A DNA stretch of 64,000 bases from an uncultured Prevotellaceae bacterium (GCA_900315095.1 OMXS01000006.1:62001-126000), one strand, 5' to 3'; shown: positions 1 through 8,388, counted from the first letter of the stretch. The notes: generated by a model from the letters alone, not told the origin. Numbers and translations: made by a program.

Positions 1-687
1 TATCTGCATAGCCGTTTGCTCGAGCGTGCCGCCCGTATCAACGACCAGCAGGAGGTTGCAGAGCAGATGAATGACCTGCCAGAGTGTATGAAAGGTCATG
101 TGAAGGGTGGTGGCTCGCTTACTGCTTTGCCTATCATCGAGACTCAGGCGGGTGACGTTTCTGCCTACATTCCAACCAATGTGATTTCTATCACCGATGG
201 TCAGATTTATCTTGAGACCGACTTGTTTAATCAGGGTTTCCGTCCCGCTATTAACGTCGGTATCTCGGTAAGTCGTGTGGGTGGTTCTGCCCAGATTAAG
301 TCAATGAAGAAAGTTGCGGGAACATTGAAGATTGACCAGGCTCAGTATCGTGAGCTTGAGGCTTTCTCTAAGTTCTCAAGTGATATGGATGCGGTTACAG
401 CAATGACTCTTGACCGTGGTCGTAAGAACAATCAGTTGCTCATTCAGCCACAATACAGTCCTATGCCGGTAGGAGAGCAGATAGCAATCCTCTATTGCGG
501 TACTCATGGACTTATGGCAGATGTGCCGGTTGATAAGGTGCGCGAATGCCAGGATACATTCCTCGATAAGATGCGCTCTGCTCATTCTGATGTTATTGAC
601 ACGTTGGGAAGTGGTAAAATCGACGACAACGTGACAAGCATCATAGAGACGACTATGGCAGATATTGCTGGAACCTACAAAAAGTAA
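1..687 (+). CDS. atpA: F1F0 ATP synthase subunit alpha, C-terminal part (5' end outside window)
   Basis: C-terminal 228 residues of the F1 alpha subunit, the non-catalytic nucleotide-binding subunit of the F1 hexamer at the inner face of the cytoplasmic membrane. The reading frame is open from base 1 and opens with the typical HSRLLERAA segment. It continues through [20 protein letters not shown] and the arginine-containing [10 protein letters not shown] region seen in alpha subunits. The nucleotide-binding P-loop lies upstream of the window. The stop codon is 6 bp before atpG, so the two are translated as an operon; the order alpha-gamma matches ATP synthase operons generally. The first ATG in the frame, at base 16, is internal and not the true start. 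Confidence 0.97.
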   Translation, partial: YLHSRLLERAARINDQQEVAEQMNDLPECMKGHVKGGGSLTALPIIETQAGDVSAYIPTNVISITDGQIYLETDLFNQGFRPAINVGISVSRVGGSAQIKSMKKVAGTLKIDQAQYRELEAFSKFSSDMDAVTAMTLDRGRKNNQLLIQPQYSPMPVGEQIAILYCGTHGLMADVPVDKVRECQDTFLDKMRSAHSDVIDTLGSGKIDDNVTSIIETTMADIAGTYKK

Positions 688-693
688 TAGCTT

Positions 694-1665
694 ATGCCGT
701 CACTAAAAGAGATAAAAGGTCGAATAGCAAGTGTCAACAGCACCCGTAAGATAACGAGTGCAATGAAAATGGTGGCATCTTCGAAATTGCATCATGCACA
801 GGTTGCGATTGAGAACATGCTTCCATATGAGTCTATGCTTGAGCATATACTTAAGACATTTCTTGCTTCCGATGCTGATGTGCGTAGCACCTATGTGGCG
901 GAGCGTCCTGTAAAGCGAGTGGCTTTATTGGTCTTTTCAAGCAATTCTTCTCTTTGCGGAGGCTTCAACGCCAACGTAATCAAGGAGATGCAGAAGGCCA
1001 TAGAGCAGTATCAACATTTAGGCAAGGAGAACATCGTTATCTATCCTATAGGTAGAAAAGTGGCCGAGAAGGTTAACAAACTCGGTTTCAAGCCAGCAGG
1101 CAATTACAATGCGCTTGCCGACAAGCCTAATGTTCAAGGGTGTACTGAGATTGCCCGAGAATTGGGAATGATGTATATTAAGGGCGAGATTGACCGTGTG
1201 GAGATGATTTATCATCATTTCAAGAGTGCTGGTTCACAAATTCTCACCCGCAAGACATTCCTTCCTATTGATATTGAAAGCGAGCTTACTGCTGACAAGG
1301 AGCGCGACCTGAAGTCGAATGTGGCTACTCGCGAGGCAGTTGAGTATCTCCGACAAAGAGATAAGGAACAAGCTGAGAACAGACGCGAGCTGGATGGAAA
1401 GCCCTTGAATGATAATTTCATTGTTGAGCCAGACCTTGACTCTGTAATGAACAAACTCATTCCGAAGCTTGCTCATCTGATGCTTTACACGGCTTTACTC
1501 GACTCAATTGCTTCAGAGCATGCTGCACGTATGGTTGCAATGCAGACGGCTACCGACAATGCAGACGAACTGTTACGAGAGTTGAACCTGCAATACAACA
1601 AGAGTCGCCAGCAAGCTATTACGAGCGAGTTGCTTGATATCGTTGGAGGTACGGTTAACAACTAA
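694..1665 (+). CDS. atpG: F1F0 ATP synthase subunit gamma
   Basis: Gamma subunit (323 residues), the central rotor stalk of F1. The N-terminal helix has the family signature: SLKEIKGRIASVNSTRKIT followed by SAMKMVASSKL. The C-terminal helix ends NLQYNKSRQQAITSELLDIV, the region that sits inside the alpha3beta3 hexamer. The protein is longer than the usual ~290 residues. The extra length lies in the middle, around residues 195-245, in a charged stretch (EYLRQRDKEQAENRRELDGK), which I believe is common in Bacteroidetes gamma subunits. It is the last gene of the operon and is followed by a strong hairpin terminator. Confidence 0.97.
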   Translation: MPSLKEIKGRIASVNSTRKITSAMKMVASSKLHHAQVAIENMLPYESMLEHILKTFLASDADVRSTYVAERPVKRVALLVFSSNSSLCGGFNANVIKEMQKAIEQYQHLGKENIVIYPIGRKVAEKVNKLGFKPAGNYNALADKPNVQGCTEIARELGMMYIKGEIDRVEMIYHHFKSAGSQILTRKTFLPIDIESELTADKERDLKSNVATREAVEYLRQRDKEQAENRRELDGKPLNDNFIVEPDLDSVMNKLIPKLAHLMLYTALLDSIASEHAARMVAMQTATDNADELLRELNLQYNKSRQQAITSELLDIVGGTVNN

Positions 1666-1690
1666 TTTCCTACGAACTAGCAAAACAAAT

Positions 1691-1730
1691 AATAGGGAAA
1701 GACAGAAGCATCTGATCTTTCCCTATTTTT
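1691..1730 (+). terminator. Rho-independent terminator after atpG
   Basis: A 12-bp perfect stem, AATAGGGAAAGA at 1691-1702 pairing with TCTTTCCCTATT at 1716-1727, with a 13-nt loop and a run of T. It ends the atp operon. The next gene is convergent and its stop lies 10 bp further on, so the hairpin probably works in both directions. Confidence 0.85.
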
Positions 1731-1740
1731 ATGTTATCAA

Positions 1741-1869
1741 TTAAAGTGATTCGTCTTCTGGACGTTCTATAGTTCTTGCGACTTTGGGTAGATGGCGTTT
1801 CTTTCTCAGCCATTCCGCCTTTTTCTTCTCATAGTCTTCCCTATGGTATTCCAGGAAATTGTCAGCCAT
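1741..1869 (-). CDS. Small basic/acidic protein of 42 residues, unknown function
   Basis: A short complete frame starting ATG at 1869 and ending TAA at 1741, coding for 42 residues that start MADNFLEYHREDYEKKKAEW and end RPEDESL. The protein is almost entirely charged helix with no signal peptide or membrane segment. It lies 12 bp downstream of the DUF4270 lipoprotein stop, on the same strand. The space to the atpG terminator is fully used, which supports a real gene. I have a memory of similar tiny Bacteroidetes proteins starting MADN(Y/F)LE, but cannot confirm homology here. No function is proposed. Confidence 0.6.
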   Translation of the reverse strand: MADNFLEYHREDYEKKKAEWLRKKRHLPKVARTIERPEDESL

Positions 1870-1881
1870 AATATGGTAGGT

Positions 1882-3366
1882 TTATTTGTCTGAGAACTTG
1901 CTGTAAATCACGCTTATCTTTAAAGGTGTATACGGGTTGGCGCTGCCACCTATGAGTCTTGTACTTGTTAGTCCCATCTCGTTGTTAACAGCCATCACCG
2001 TAGAAGCGGAATACTGGCTTGATGAAGAAGTAGTGATAGTTACAGGCACAACAACTGCCTTGTTCCAATCAGGATGATTGCTCACCCAGTTGGCATCGCT
2101 CTTCATTCCCTCTGTTTTCAGCTTGTGCATAAATGTAACGAGGGACGAAATGTTGTTGAAGACATAAATGTTGGCTGTCGTGCCACTATTACCTGACGAC
2201 AGAATGCTTGATGAAACGAAAGTCCTCTTGTTGTCGTAGAGTTTTCCTTCCTCAAAGAAACTGAAGAGACTGTCTTTCTGAACGAGTAGAAGCCTTTCGG
2301 CGTTGTCAAGAGCGTATTCGGAGTCAACCTTGCTGTTTAGTTGATTAAGCACTATCTTGGCGGTGTTGAGAGTGTCGTTCTCATGACCGTTGAAAATTTC
2401 CTCTACGGGCAATGTTAATTCGGTGAATATTCCAGCAGGAGTTCTAAGATATGTGCACGAGTTGTCTTCTGCAAGGCTCTGCATTGTGGCTTTGTCGTTG
2501 GAAATTACTGTCTTCTGAAGAACCTCTTCTGTGCCAGGGAATAAAGTTGCACCTTCAAAAATAGAGTCGGTCTCCATTTTGAAGAACAAAGAGATTTGCG
2601 ACGAATATATACTTGCCATCGAGCCAATACCGTTGTCCACTTTTATATAGAATCCCGGGCACACGTTGTGTACAAAGCTATAAGCATTCTTGAAATCATT
2701 AGAGTTCTCATAAAACCTCTGCATGAGATAGGTTCCGTAACTCTTGTATGTCTTTCCGTTCTTGTCTGTATATTCTTTGTTAAGAGGAATGGATATGTAA
2801 GGCTGGTATTTGCTTGAACTTCTGTTCGCAAGACTCTTATTGAGGTCGGCTAGGGTGTACACCTTGCTCTCTTTATAGGCATTGCCGTCAACATAACCCT
2901 CTTCTATGGGGTCGTAGTTAGAATAATAAAGTTTGCCTTCCTCCATAGGTTTTGACATCTCGTATGCCGTCACTTTCATTGTAGCAAGCGAATCGCCATA
3001 GAAGGAGGGGTTGAAATATAGGCGTATTTCACATGAGTCGGCAAACACTCCGTTCTCGTCTTTAGAACGGATTTTGTCATATTCAGGCAGTTTAAAGTTC
3101 TCCTGCACATAGAATTGTGCCATAAAGTTGCCAGTAATAATTGCACCTGTTTCTGGGTCTTTTATTCTGCCAAGATAACCATTGTTGCTTCTTGATAGCA
3201 CAGAGTCTACCACAATAGAGCGTGATGAAACCAGAAAGGTATCTGTTGTTATCTTGAGGTGATCTTTTATGTCTGTGAGCGATGACCCGATGGTATCGGT
3301 TGTTTCATCGCATGATGATAATACAAAGGCAGCAAGTGCCAATGCGTAGATGAATTTATTCTTCAT
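1882..3366 (-). CDS. DUF4270 family lipoprotein
   Basis: Predicted outer-membrane or periplasmic lipoprotein of 494 residues. The signal peptide MKNKFIYALALAAFVLSSC ends in a lipobox with the acylated cysteine at residue 19. The mature part begins DETTDTIGSSLTD and is rich in Ser, Asn and beta-forming residues, as in the DUF4270 family of Bacteroidetes. The function of that family is not established. It starts 24 bp after the stop of the glycogen-synthase-like gene, so the two form an operon. This pairing next to panCD is one I recall from other Bacteroidales genomes. A role in the envelope is the only safe inference. Confidence 0.85.
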   Translation of the reverse strand: MKNKFIYALALAAFVLSSCDETTDTIGSSLTDIKDHLKITTDTFLVSSRSIVVDSVLSRSNNGYLGRIKDPETGAIITGNFMAQFYVQENFKLPEYDKIRSKDENGVFADSCEIRLYFNPSFYGDSLATMKVTAYEMSKPMEEGKLYYSNYDPIEEGYVDGNAYKESKVYTLADLNKSLANRSSSKYQPYISIPLNKEYTDKNGKTYKSYGTYLMQRFYENSNDFKNAYSFVHNVCPGFYIKVDNGIGSMASIYSSQISLFFKMETDSIFEGATLFPGTEEVLQKTVISNDKATMQSLAEDNSCTYLRTPAGIFTELTLPVEEIFNGHENDTLNTAKIVLNQLNSKVDSEYALDNAERLLLVQKDSLFSFFEEGKLYDNKRTFVSSSILSSGNSGTTANIYVFNNISSLVTFMHKLKTEGMKSDANWVSNHPDWNKAVVVPVTITTSSSSQYSASTVMAVNNEMGLTSTRLIGGSANPYTPLKISVIYSKFSDK

Positions 3367-3390
3367 TGAAGTGTCGTGTCTTAATGAGAT

Positions 3391-4203
3391 TTATTCGTTA
3401 CCGTATATGATATCATAGAAATCGCTATAGTCGTCTCCTGTCAGGCCATCTTTAAACGGCATGATGGGAAGATTCTTGTCTGAGGCATATTTCAGAAGTT
3501 CGGGATTAACTTCGTTTCCTGCATTTATTATTCCGTCGCTGTAGTCGATGGCAAGTTTGCCAAGTTCGATAAAGCCGAATTTTTCGTTGTACTTTTCCAG
3601 CAGGTCTAGTGTGGCCTCTCTGTATTCCACACATTTCTTGAAGTTCTCTCCGAAGTCGTTGTGGAGTTCTTTGCTGAAAAGCGATGTGATGACCTTGGTG
3701 TTAGCAAATGAAGGTTCGTCGTGATATGCAGTCTTTATGTAAAGTGGAATCACTCCGCTCATCCACCCTTGGCAATGGATGATGTCTGGCGCCCACCTCA
3801 GCTTCTTCACCGTCTCAAGCACGCCACGAGCGAAGAACACGGCTCTTTCTCCGTTGTCGGGATACTCTTCTCCCTGTTCGTCAACCTCCATCTGTCGTTT
3901 GGTGAAGTAGTCATCATTGTCGATGAAATAAACTTGTATTCTTGTTTGCGGAATCGAGGCCACCTTGATAATTAGAGGATGGTCGGTGTCGTCGATAATA
4001 AGCATCATTCTTGACAGGCGAATCACCTCATGCAACTGACCTCTGCGCTCATTTATAGTTCCCCATTTAGGCATGAAGGTTCTTATCTCGTAGCCTTTCT
4101 CCTGTACTAATTGGGGTACTTGCCTTCCAAGAATGGAAAGTTCACTTTCGGGTACATAAGGAGTAATCTCCTGATTTATGAACAACACCTTTTTTGCTTT
4201 CAT
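3391..4203 (-). CDS. Glycogen/starch synthase-like protein, N-terminal (GT5) domain only
   Basis: Cytosolic protein of 270 residues related to the N-terminal Rossmann domain of glycogen/starch synthases. It starts KKVLFINQEITPYVPESEL and has the downstream PDIIHCQGW motif (residues ~140-147), which corresponds to the PDVVHxHDW segment of GT5 enzymes. Two things are unlike an active synthase. The usual ~480-residue length is halved because the C-terminal GT-B domain is missing. The ADP-glucose-binding KxGGL motif near the N-terminus is replaced by ESELSILGR. It may therefore be a regulatory or non-catalytic relative. It is transcribed away from panC and just before the DUF4270 lipoprotein. Confidence 0.75.
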   Translation of the reverse strand: MKAKKVLFINQEITPYVPESELSILGRQVPQLVQEKGYEIRTFMPKWGTINERRGQLHEVIRLSRMMLIIDDTDHPLIIKVASIPQTRIQVYFIDNDDYFTKRQMEVDEQGEEYPDNGERAVFFARGVLETVKKLRWAPDIIHCQGWMSGVIPLYIKTAYHDEPSFANTKVITSLFSKELHNDFGENFKKCVEYREATLDLLEKYNEKFGFIELGKLAIDYSDGIINAGNEVNPELLKYASDKNLPIMPFKDGLTGDDYSDFYDIIYGNE

Positions 4204-4229
4204 CTCGTCATCGATTAAAAAATTATATG

Positions 4230-4237
4230 CAAAGGTA
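4230..4237 (-). promoter_or_regulatory. -7 promoter element for the GT5-like gene
   Basis: On the minus strand the sequence reads TACCTTTG, a perfect match to the Bacteroidetes -7 box TAnnTTTG, 27 bp upstream of the ATG at 4203. I see no clean -33 TTTG at the right spacing. Confidence 0.5.
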
Positions 4238-4318
4238 CAAAAAATAATTGGATTTCTTAAACCTTTTTGTTTAATTTAGTCAAATGCATGTAATAATTGG
4301 CAAATTTTAAAAGTATTC

Positions 4319-4350
4319 TTTGCATAATTCATAAAAAAGTAGTTACTTTG
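4319..4350 (+). promoter_or_regulatory. Promoter of panCD (TTTG, 20 bp, TTACTTTG)
   Basis: TTTG at 4319-4322, a 20-bp spacer, then TTACTTTG at 4343-4350, seven of eight matches to TAnnTTTG. It lies 30 bp before the panC ATG. Confidence 0.65.
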
Positions 4351-4379
4351 CAACCGCTTTTAAACACTAAATGATTTAG

Positions 4380-5231
4380 ATGAAAGTATTTCAGAAAATT
4401 GTTGAATTACAGAACGAATTGTTCCGTGTTCGCAAAGAGGGTAAGGTGATTGGGCTTGTGCCTACTATGGGTGCTCTGCATGAAGGTCATGCGTCTCTCG
4501 TTGAACGAAGCGTTAAGGATAACGACATAACTGTGGTTAGCGTCTTCGTTAATCCTACTCAATTTAATGACAAAAACGACTTAAAAAACTATCCACGTAC
4601 TCTTGAGGCAGATTGCAAATTACTTGAAAGCGTAGGTGCCGATTATGTTTTCGCACCAACGGTTGAGGACATGTATCCTGTGCCCGACACTCGCCATTTT
4701 GAATATCCGCCTGTTTCTACAGTAATGGAGGGTGCTCATCGCCCAGGTCACTTCAATGGCGTATGCCAAGTGGTTAGTCGCCTGTTCTATATCGTTCGTC
4801 CTGACAAGGCTTATTTCGGAGAGAAAGACTGGCAGCAAATAGCTGTCATCAAGGCTATGGTAAAGGCGTTAGGGCTTGGCGTGAACATTGTGGAGTGTCC
4901 TATCGTCAGAGATGCAGACGGACTCGCTAAGAGCTCGCGCAACACTCTTCTCTCGCCAGACGAGCGTGCTATTGCTCCAAAAATATACGAGGCTTTGAAG
5001 GCAAGTCTAGACTATGCCAAGAAACACACTCTTGAGGAGACGAAGGAGAAGGTTATAAGTGACATAAACTCTCAGGAAGGGCTTGACGTCGAGTATTATG
5101 CTATCGTTGACGGTAACACTTTGCAGGATGTCAGTTCTTGGGAAGATAGCCCTTACATCGTTGGATGCATCACCGTTTATTGCGGGAAGACTCCTATTCG
5201 ACTTATTGACCATATCAAGTATAAAGGATAA
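4380..5231 (+). CDS. panC: Pantothenate synthetase (pantoate--beta-alanine ligase)
   Basis: Enzyme of 283 residues that joins pantoate and beta-alanine using ATP to make pantothenate, the precursor of CoA. The HIGH-type nucleotidyl-transferase motif is [10 protein letters not shown] at residues 28-37. The [13 protein letters not shown] segment and the pantoate-binding [14 protein letters not shown] follow. The ATP-binding KMSKS-like loop is seen as LAKSSRN. The length is normal for the family. panD, which supplies beta-alanine, starts 16 bp after the stop, so the two last steps are co-transcribed. Confidence 0.97.
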   Translation: MKVFQKIVELQNELFRVRKEGKVIGLVPTMGALHEGHASLVERSVKDNDITVVSVFVNPTQFNDKNDLKNYPRTLEADCKLLESVGADYVFAPTVEDMYPVPDTRHFEYPPVSTVMEGAHRPGHFNGVCQVVSRLFYIVRPDKAYFGEKDWQQIAVIKAMVKALGLGVNIVECPIVRDADGLAKSSRNTLLSPDERAIAPKIYEALKASLDYAKKHTLEETKEKVISDINSQEGLDVEYYAIVDGNTLQDVSSWEDSPYIVGCITVYCGKTPIRLIDHIKYKG

Positions 5232-5247
5232 TAAATTAAGGTAGCGA

Positions 5248-5592
5248 ATGTATATAGAAGTCTTGAAGAGCAAGTTGCATTGTGTTAAGGTTACGGAAGC
5301 GAATCTTAACTATATGGGCAGCATCACTATCGATGAAGACCTGATGGATGCTGCTGGGCTCATTGCAGGCGAGAAGGTTGAGGTCGTGAACAACAACAAC
5401 GGCGAGCGACTTGAGACTTATGTCATCAAGGGAGAGCGTGGCTCAGGCTGCATCTGTCTTAATGGTGCGGCTGCTCGAAAGTGTGTTGTGGGCGACATTC
5501 TCATCATCATCAGTTATGCTATGATGGATTTTGAGGAGGCCAAGACATTCAAGCCTAAGGTTGTGTTCCCCAAGGAAGGAAACAAACTATAA
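5248..5592 (+). CDS. panD: Aspartate 1-decarboxylase proenzyme
   Basis: Pyruvoyl-dependent decarboxylase of 114 residues that makes beta-alanine from aspartate for PanC. The self-cleavage site is Gly24-Ser25 in NYMGSITID, which yields the small beta chain and the alpha chain carrying the pyruvoyl group derived from Ser25. The typical [14 protein letters not shown] and [13 protein letters not shown] segments are present. The start at 5248 fits the usual short N-terminus ([18 protein letters not shown]). It is the second gene of the panCD operon and is followed by a bidirectional terminator. Confidence 0.97.
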   Translation: MYIEVLKSKLHCVKVTEANLNYMGSITIDEDLMDAAGLIAGEKVEVVNNNNGERLETYVIKGERGSGCICLNGAAARKCVVGDILIIISYAMMDFEEAKTFKPKVVFPKEGNKL

Positions 5593-5640
5593 TCTGTATA
5601 TTATAGTAAAGGAGAGAGTTTTGTAACTAAGTTACATGAA

Positions 5641-5673
5641 AAAAGACACGGAGTGAATATTCCGTGTCTTTTT
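5641..5673. terminator. Bidirectional terminator between panD and mmdC
   Basis: A perfect 12-bp stem: AAAAGACACGGA at 5641-5652 with TCCGTGTCTTTT at 5661-5672, an 8-nt loop, an A-run on one side and a T-run on the other. It lies between convergent genes. Confidence 0.88.
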
Positions 5674-5692
5674 ATTTGATAGTTAGATCCGC

Positions 5693-6124
5693 TTATTCAA
5701 TTACCACGAGTGGAGTGTCTTCCATCACGCTGTCGCCTACATTTACGAGAACGGCAGTAACCTTTCCGCTCTTTTCAGCGTCAAGGTTGTTTGCCATCTT
5801 CATTGCCTCCAGAACGACAATTGTGTCACCTTCCTTCACTTCGTCGCCAACGGCTACCTTTATCTCGGTTACAACACCTGGGAGCGGAGCCTTGAGAGCA
5901 TTCGCGGTGTTTACATTTCCCTTTGCAGGAGCGGCATTGTCAGAGGATGCTTGCTGAGCGGCAGCAGGATTAACAACCACCTTTTTCTTCTCAGGCTCTG
6001 CCTCTTTTTCCATCTCCACCTTGTACTCTTCTCCGTTAACGATGACGGTAGCGATGTTCTCTTCGATGTCACCAATCTGCACTTCGTACTTAGTACCGTT
6101 GATTGTATATTTGTATTCTTTCAT
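5693..6124 (-). CDS. mmdC: Biotin carboxyl carrier protein of methylmalonyl-CoA decarboxylase
   Basis: Biotinyl carrier protein of 143 residues. The C-terminal biotinyl domain has the EAMKM motif at residues 106-110, with Lys109 as the biotin site. Before it lies a flexible Ala/Pro-rich linker (residues ~52-75) and an N-terminal part that starts KEYKYTINGTKYEV. It carries the carboxyl group taken from methylmalonyl-CoA in Na+-linked decarboxylation during propionate formation. Its neighbours, mmdA and mce, support this over an acetyl-CoA carboxylase role. In other Bacteroidales I recall the membrane subunit gene (mmdB/oadB type) following directly, but here a terminator and panD follow. Confidence 0.88.
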   Translation of the reverse strand: MKEYKYTINGTKYEVQIGDIEENIATVIVNGEEYKVEMEKEAEPEKKKVVVNPAAAQQASSDNAAPAKGNVNTANALKAPLPGVVTEIKVAVGDEVKEGDTIVVLEAMKMANNLDAEKSGKVTAVLVNVGDSVMEDTPLVVIE

Positions 6125-6145
6125 ACTTTTATTGACATTATTATA

Positions 6146-6299
6146 TTAGGGATGTGCCGTCATCGTAAGAATTCTTGAAGACCAGTCGGTGTGGTGCTCC
6201 TTGATTGTTATGACGTCAGCCTCCTTGTCGTGTACGTTATTGCCTTGAAACTCATGCATGGCAAGAGCGATAGCGGCAAATACTTCGTTTTGTTTCATT
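6146..6299 (-). pseudogene. Small decarboxylase-cluster protein, apparently frameshifted
   Basis: Between mmdA and mmdC the minus strand has a short gene starting ATG at 6299. It reads MKQNEVFAAIALAMHEFQGK and then meets TAA. Removing one A from the run GGCAAATAACG at about 6236-6245 restores a continuous frame to a stop at 6146. The second part then begins NNVHDKEADVITIKEHH and ends MTAHP, giving about 50 residues in all. The restored product resembles the small cytosolic proteins I recall at this place in Bacteroides methylmalonyl-CoA decarboxylase clusters. The total length, 154 bp, is one base too long. Possible causes are a real mutation, a sequencing error or, less likely, programmed +1 frameshifting. 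Confidence 0.65.
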
Positions 6300-6321
6300 T
6301 ACACTAATGTTTTTAGTTTCC

Positions 6322-7875
6322 TTACATTGGAATATTGCCGTGTTTCTTTGCCGGGAGCGATTCACGTTTTGTAGCAAGCTGTGCCAATGCTCGGCAAATG
6401 CGGAAACGAGTATTGCGTGGCTCAATCACGTCGTCAATGTAGCCATACTTGGCTGCCTGATAAGGATTAGCAAAGAGGTCGCTGTATTCCTGCTCTTTCT
6501 CTGCGAGGAACTCTGCTGGGTTCTCAGCTTCTTTAGCTGCCTTTGCATAGAGAACGGCAACGGCGCCTGATGCACCCATAACGGCGATTTCTGCGTTTGG
6601 CCATGCGTAGTTGAGGTCGGTGCGAAGCTGCTTGCAACCCATCACGATGTGTGAGCCGCCGTAACTCTTGCGCAGGGTGATGGTAACCTTTGGAACGGTT
6701 GCCTCGCCGTATGCGTAGAGAAGCTGTGCTCCGTGCAGGATGACAGCGTTGTACTCCTGACCTGTTCCTGGGAGGAATCCTGGCACGTCAACTAGAGAAA
6801 CGATAGGAATGTTGAATGCGTCGCAGAAGCGCACGAAGCGTGCTCCCTTGCGGCTTGCGTTTACATCCAATACTCCAGCGTATGCTGATGGCTGGTTTGC
6901 AACGATACCTACGCTCTGTCCGTTGAAGCGCGCGAAACCTACGATGATGTTCTTGGCAAACTTTGGCTGTACCTCGAAGAACTCGCCATTGTCAGTAACG
7001 GCTGTGATGACCTGATACATGTCGTATGCCTTGTTCGGGTCGTCTGGGAGTATCTCATTCAGGATGTCTGCCTTGCGGTCTATTGGGTCTGTGCACTCTA
7101 CGCGTGGAGCCTCCTCCATGTTGTTCTGAGGGATGTAGCTAATGAGAGTCTTGATCATCTCGATTGCCTCTTCCTCGGTCTTGGCTGTGAAGTGTGTTAC
7201 ACCACTCTTTGATGCGTGAACCGATGCTCCTCCGAGGTGCTCCTGGTCGATATCCTCACCTGTGACGGTCTTAACCACCTTAGGTCCGGTAAGGAACATG
7301 TAAGAGGTGTTCTCCATCATCAAAGTGAAGTCGGTGAGGGCTGGTGAGTAAACAGCACCACCGGCACAAGGACCGAAGATACCAGATATCTGAGGAACTA
7401 CGCCGCTGGCGAGGATGTTGCGCTCGAAAATCTCTGCATATCCGCCCAGCGCGTTGATACCTTCCTGAATACGTGCGCCACCAGAGTCGTTGATTCCGAT
7501 GACAGGTGCGCCCATCTTCATACCCATATCCATTACCTTGCAAATCTTCTGAGCCATAGTCTCAGAAAGAGAACCTCCGTTTACGGTGAAGTCTTGAGCG
7601 AAGACGTACACCAGTCGGCCGTCTATAGTACCAGAACCAGCAACGACACCGTCGCCGAGATACTGCTTCTTCTCCATTCCAAAGTTGGTGCAACGGTGGA
7701 GCTTGAACATGTCAAACTCCTCGAAACTGCCTTTGTCAAGAAGCATGTCGATGCGCTCGCGTGCGGTGTACTTACCGCGGGCATGCTGTTTTTCGATGGC
7801 TTTCTCGCCACCTCCAAGACGAGCCTGCTCGCGCTTTGCGATAAGCTCTTTGATCTTTTCTAATTGTTTAGTCAT
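6322..7875 (-). CDS. mmdA: Methylmalonyl-CoA decarboxylase alpha / acyl-CoA carboxyltransferase subunit
   Basis: Carboxyltransferase of 517 residues in the acyl-CoA carboxylase beta family. It moves the carboxyl group between methylmalonyl-CoA and the biotin of MmdC. Characteristic segments include GGGEKAIEKQHARGKYTARERI at the N-terminus (residues ~21-42), GINDSGGARIQEGI for acyl-CoA binding, FGPCAGGAVYSPAL, and DVPGFLPGTGQEY with GASGAVAVLYAK in the C-terminal half. The length is typical. Its place between mce and a biotin carrier, with no biotin carboxylase gene in sight, favours a decarboxylase of the propionate pathway over a propionyl-CoA carboxylase. The gap to mce is 36 bp, so the genes form one operon. 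Confidence 0.9.
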   Translation of the reverse strand: MTKQLEKIKELIAKREQARLGGGEKAIEKQHARGKYTARERIDMLLDKGSFEEFDMFKLHRCTNFGMEKKQYLGDGVVAGSGTIDGRLVYVFAQDFTVNGGSLSETMAQKICKVMDMGMKMGAPVIGINDSGGARIQEGINALGGYAEIFERNILASGVVPQISGIFGPCAGGAVYSPALTDFTLMMENTSYMFLTGPKVVKTVTGEDIDQEHLGGASVHASKSGVTHFTAKTEEEAIEMIKTLISYIPQNNMEEAPRVECTDPIDRKADILNEILPDDPNKAYDMYQVITAVTDNGEFFEVQPKFAKNIIVGFARFNGQSVGIVANQPSAYAGVLDVNASRKGARFVRFCDAFNIPIVSLVDVPGFLPGTGQEYNAVILHGAQLLYAYGEATVPKVTITLRKSYGGSHIVMGCKQLRTDLNYAWPNAEIAVMGASGAVAVLYAKAAKEAENPAEFLAEKEQEYSDLFANPYQAAKYGYIDDVIEPRNTRFRICRALAQLATKRESLPAKKHGNIPM

Positions 7876-7911
7876 CTTTTAATATCTGTTTATCTAATTA
7901 ATGATTTCTGA

Positions 7912-8322
7912 TTATTCAGGATGCTCGCAAAGTTCGGTCAGAATGCCGCATGTAGACTTCGGGTGAAGGAATGCGATGTTCAGTCCCTCGGCGCCCTTAC
8001 GTGGAGCCTGGTCGATGAGGCGAATGCCCTTCTCGTCACACTCTGCAAGTGCATTGGCAACACCGTCCTCGATGCAGAATGCCACATGATGCACTCCCTT
8101 GTTGCCTTTGTCGAGCCACTTCTGGATGGTGCTTTCAGGAGATGTAGGCTCGAGAAGCTCAAGCTTTGTCTCGCCACACTTCAGGAAGGCGGTCTTCACT
8201 TTTTGGTCTTCAACCACTTCTACTGCGTAACACTTCAATCCGAGAACATTCTCGAAGTAAGGCAGAGCCTCCTCAATGCTGGGAACTGCGATGCCTAAAT
8301 GCTCAATGTGAGATATTTTCAT
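7912..8322 (-). CDS. mce: Methylmalonyl-CoA epimerase
   Basis: Vicinal-oxygen-chelate fold enzyme of 136 residues that interconverts (R)- and (S)-methylmalonyl-CoA. It starts MKISHIEHLGIAVPSIEEAL, with the metal-binding His of IEHLGIAV. Later come KLELLEP and GVHHVAFCIED (second metal His), and the conserved LHPKSTCGILTELCE end. I chose the ATG at 8322 because the 16 residues of the longer frame (from 8370) do not resemble the family and lie over the promoter. First gene of the mce-mmdA-mmdC operon; the product feeds MmdA. Confidence 0.93.
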   Translation of the reverse strand: MKISHIEHLGIAVPSIEEALPYFENVLGLKCYAVEVVEDQKVKTAFLKCGETKLELLEPTSPESTIQKWLDKGNKGVHHVAFCIEDGVANALAECDEKGIRLIDQAPRKGAEGLNIAFLHPKSTCGILTELCEHPE

Positions 8323-8357
8323 AATATGTTTAAATAAAGGGTTATAAATATTTTCTG

Positions 8358-8388
8358 CAAAGGTACGCATTTATTTTCAATAGTCCAA
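8358..8388 (-). promoter_or_regulatory. Promoter of the mce-mmdA-mmdC operon
   Basis: On the minus strand: TTG (8388-8386), a 20-bp spacer, then TACCTTTG (8365-8358), a perfect Bacteroidetes -7 box. It lies 36 bp before the mce ATG at 8322 and overlaps the 5' part of the longer reading frame, which supports the shorter gene start. Confidence 0.7.
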
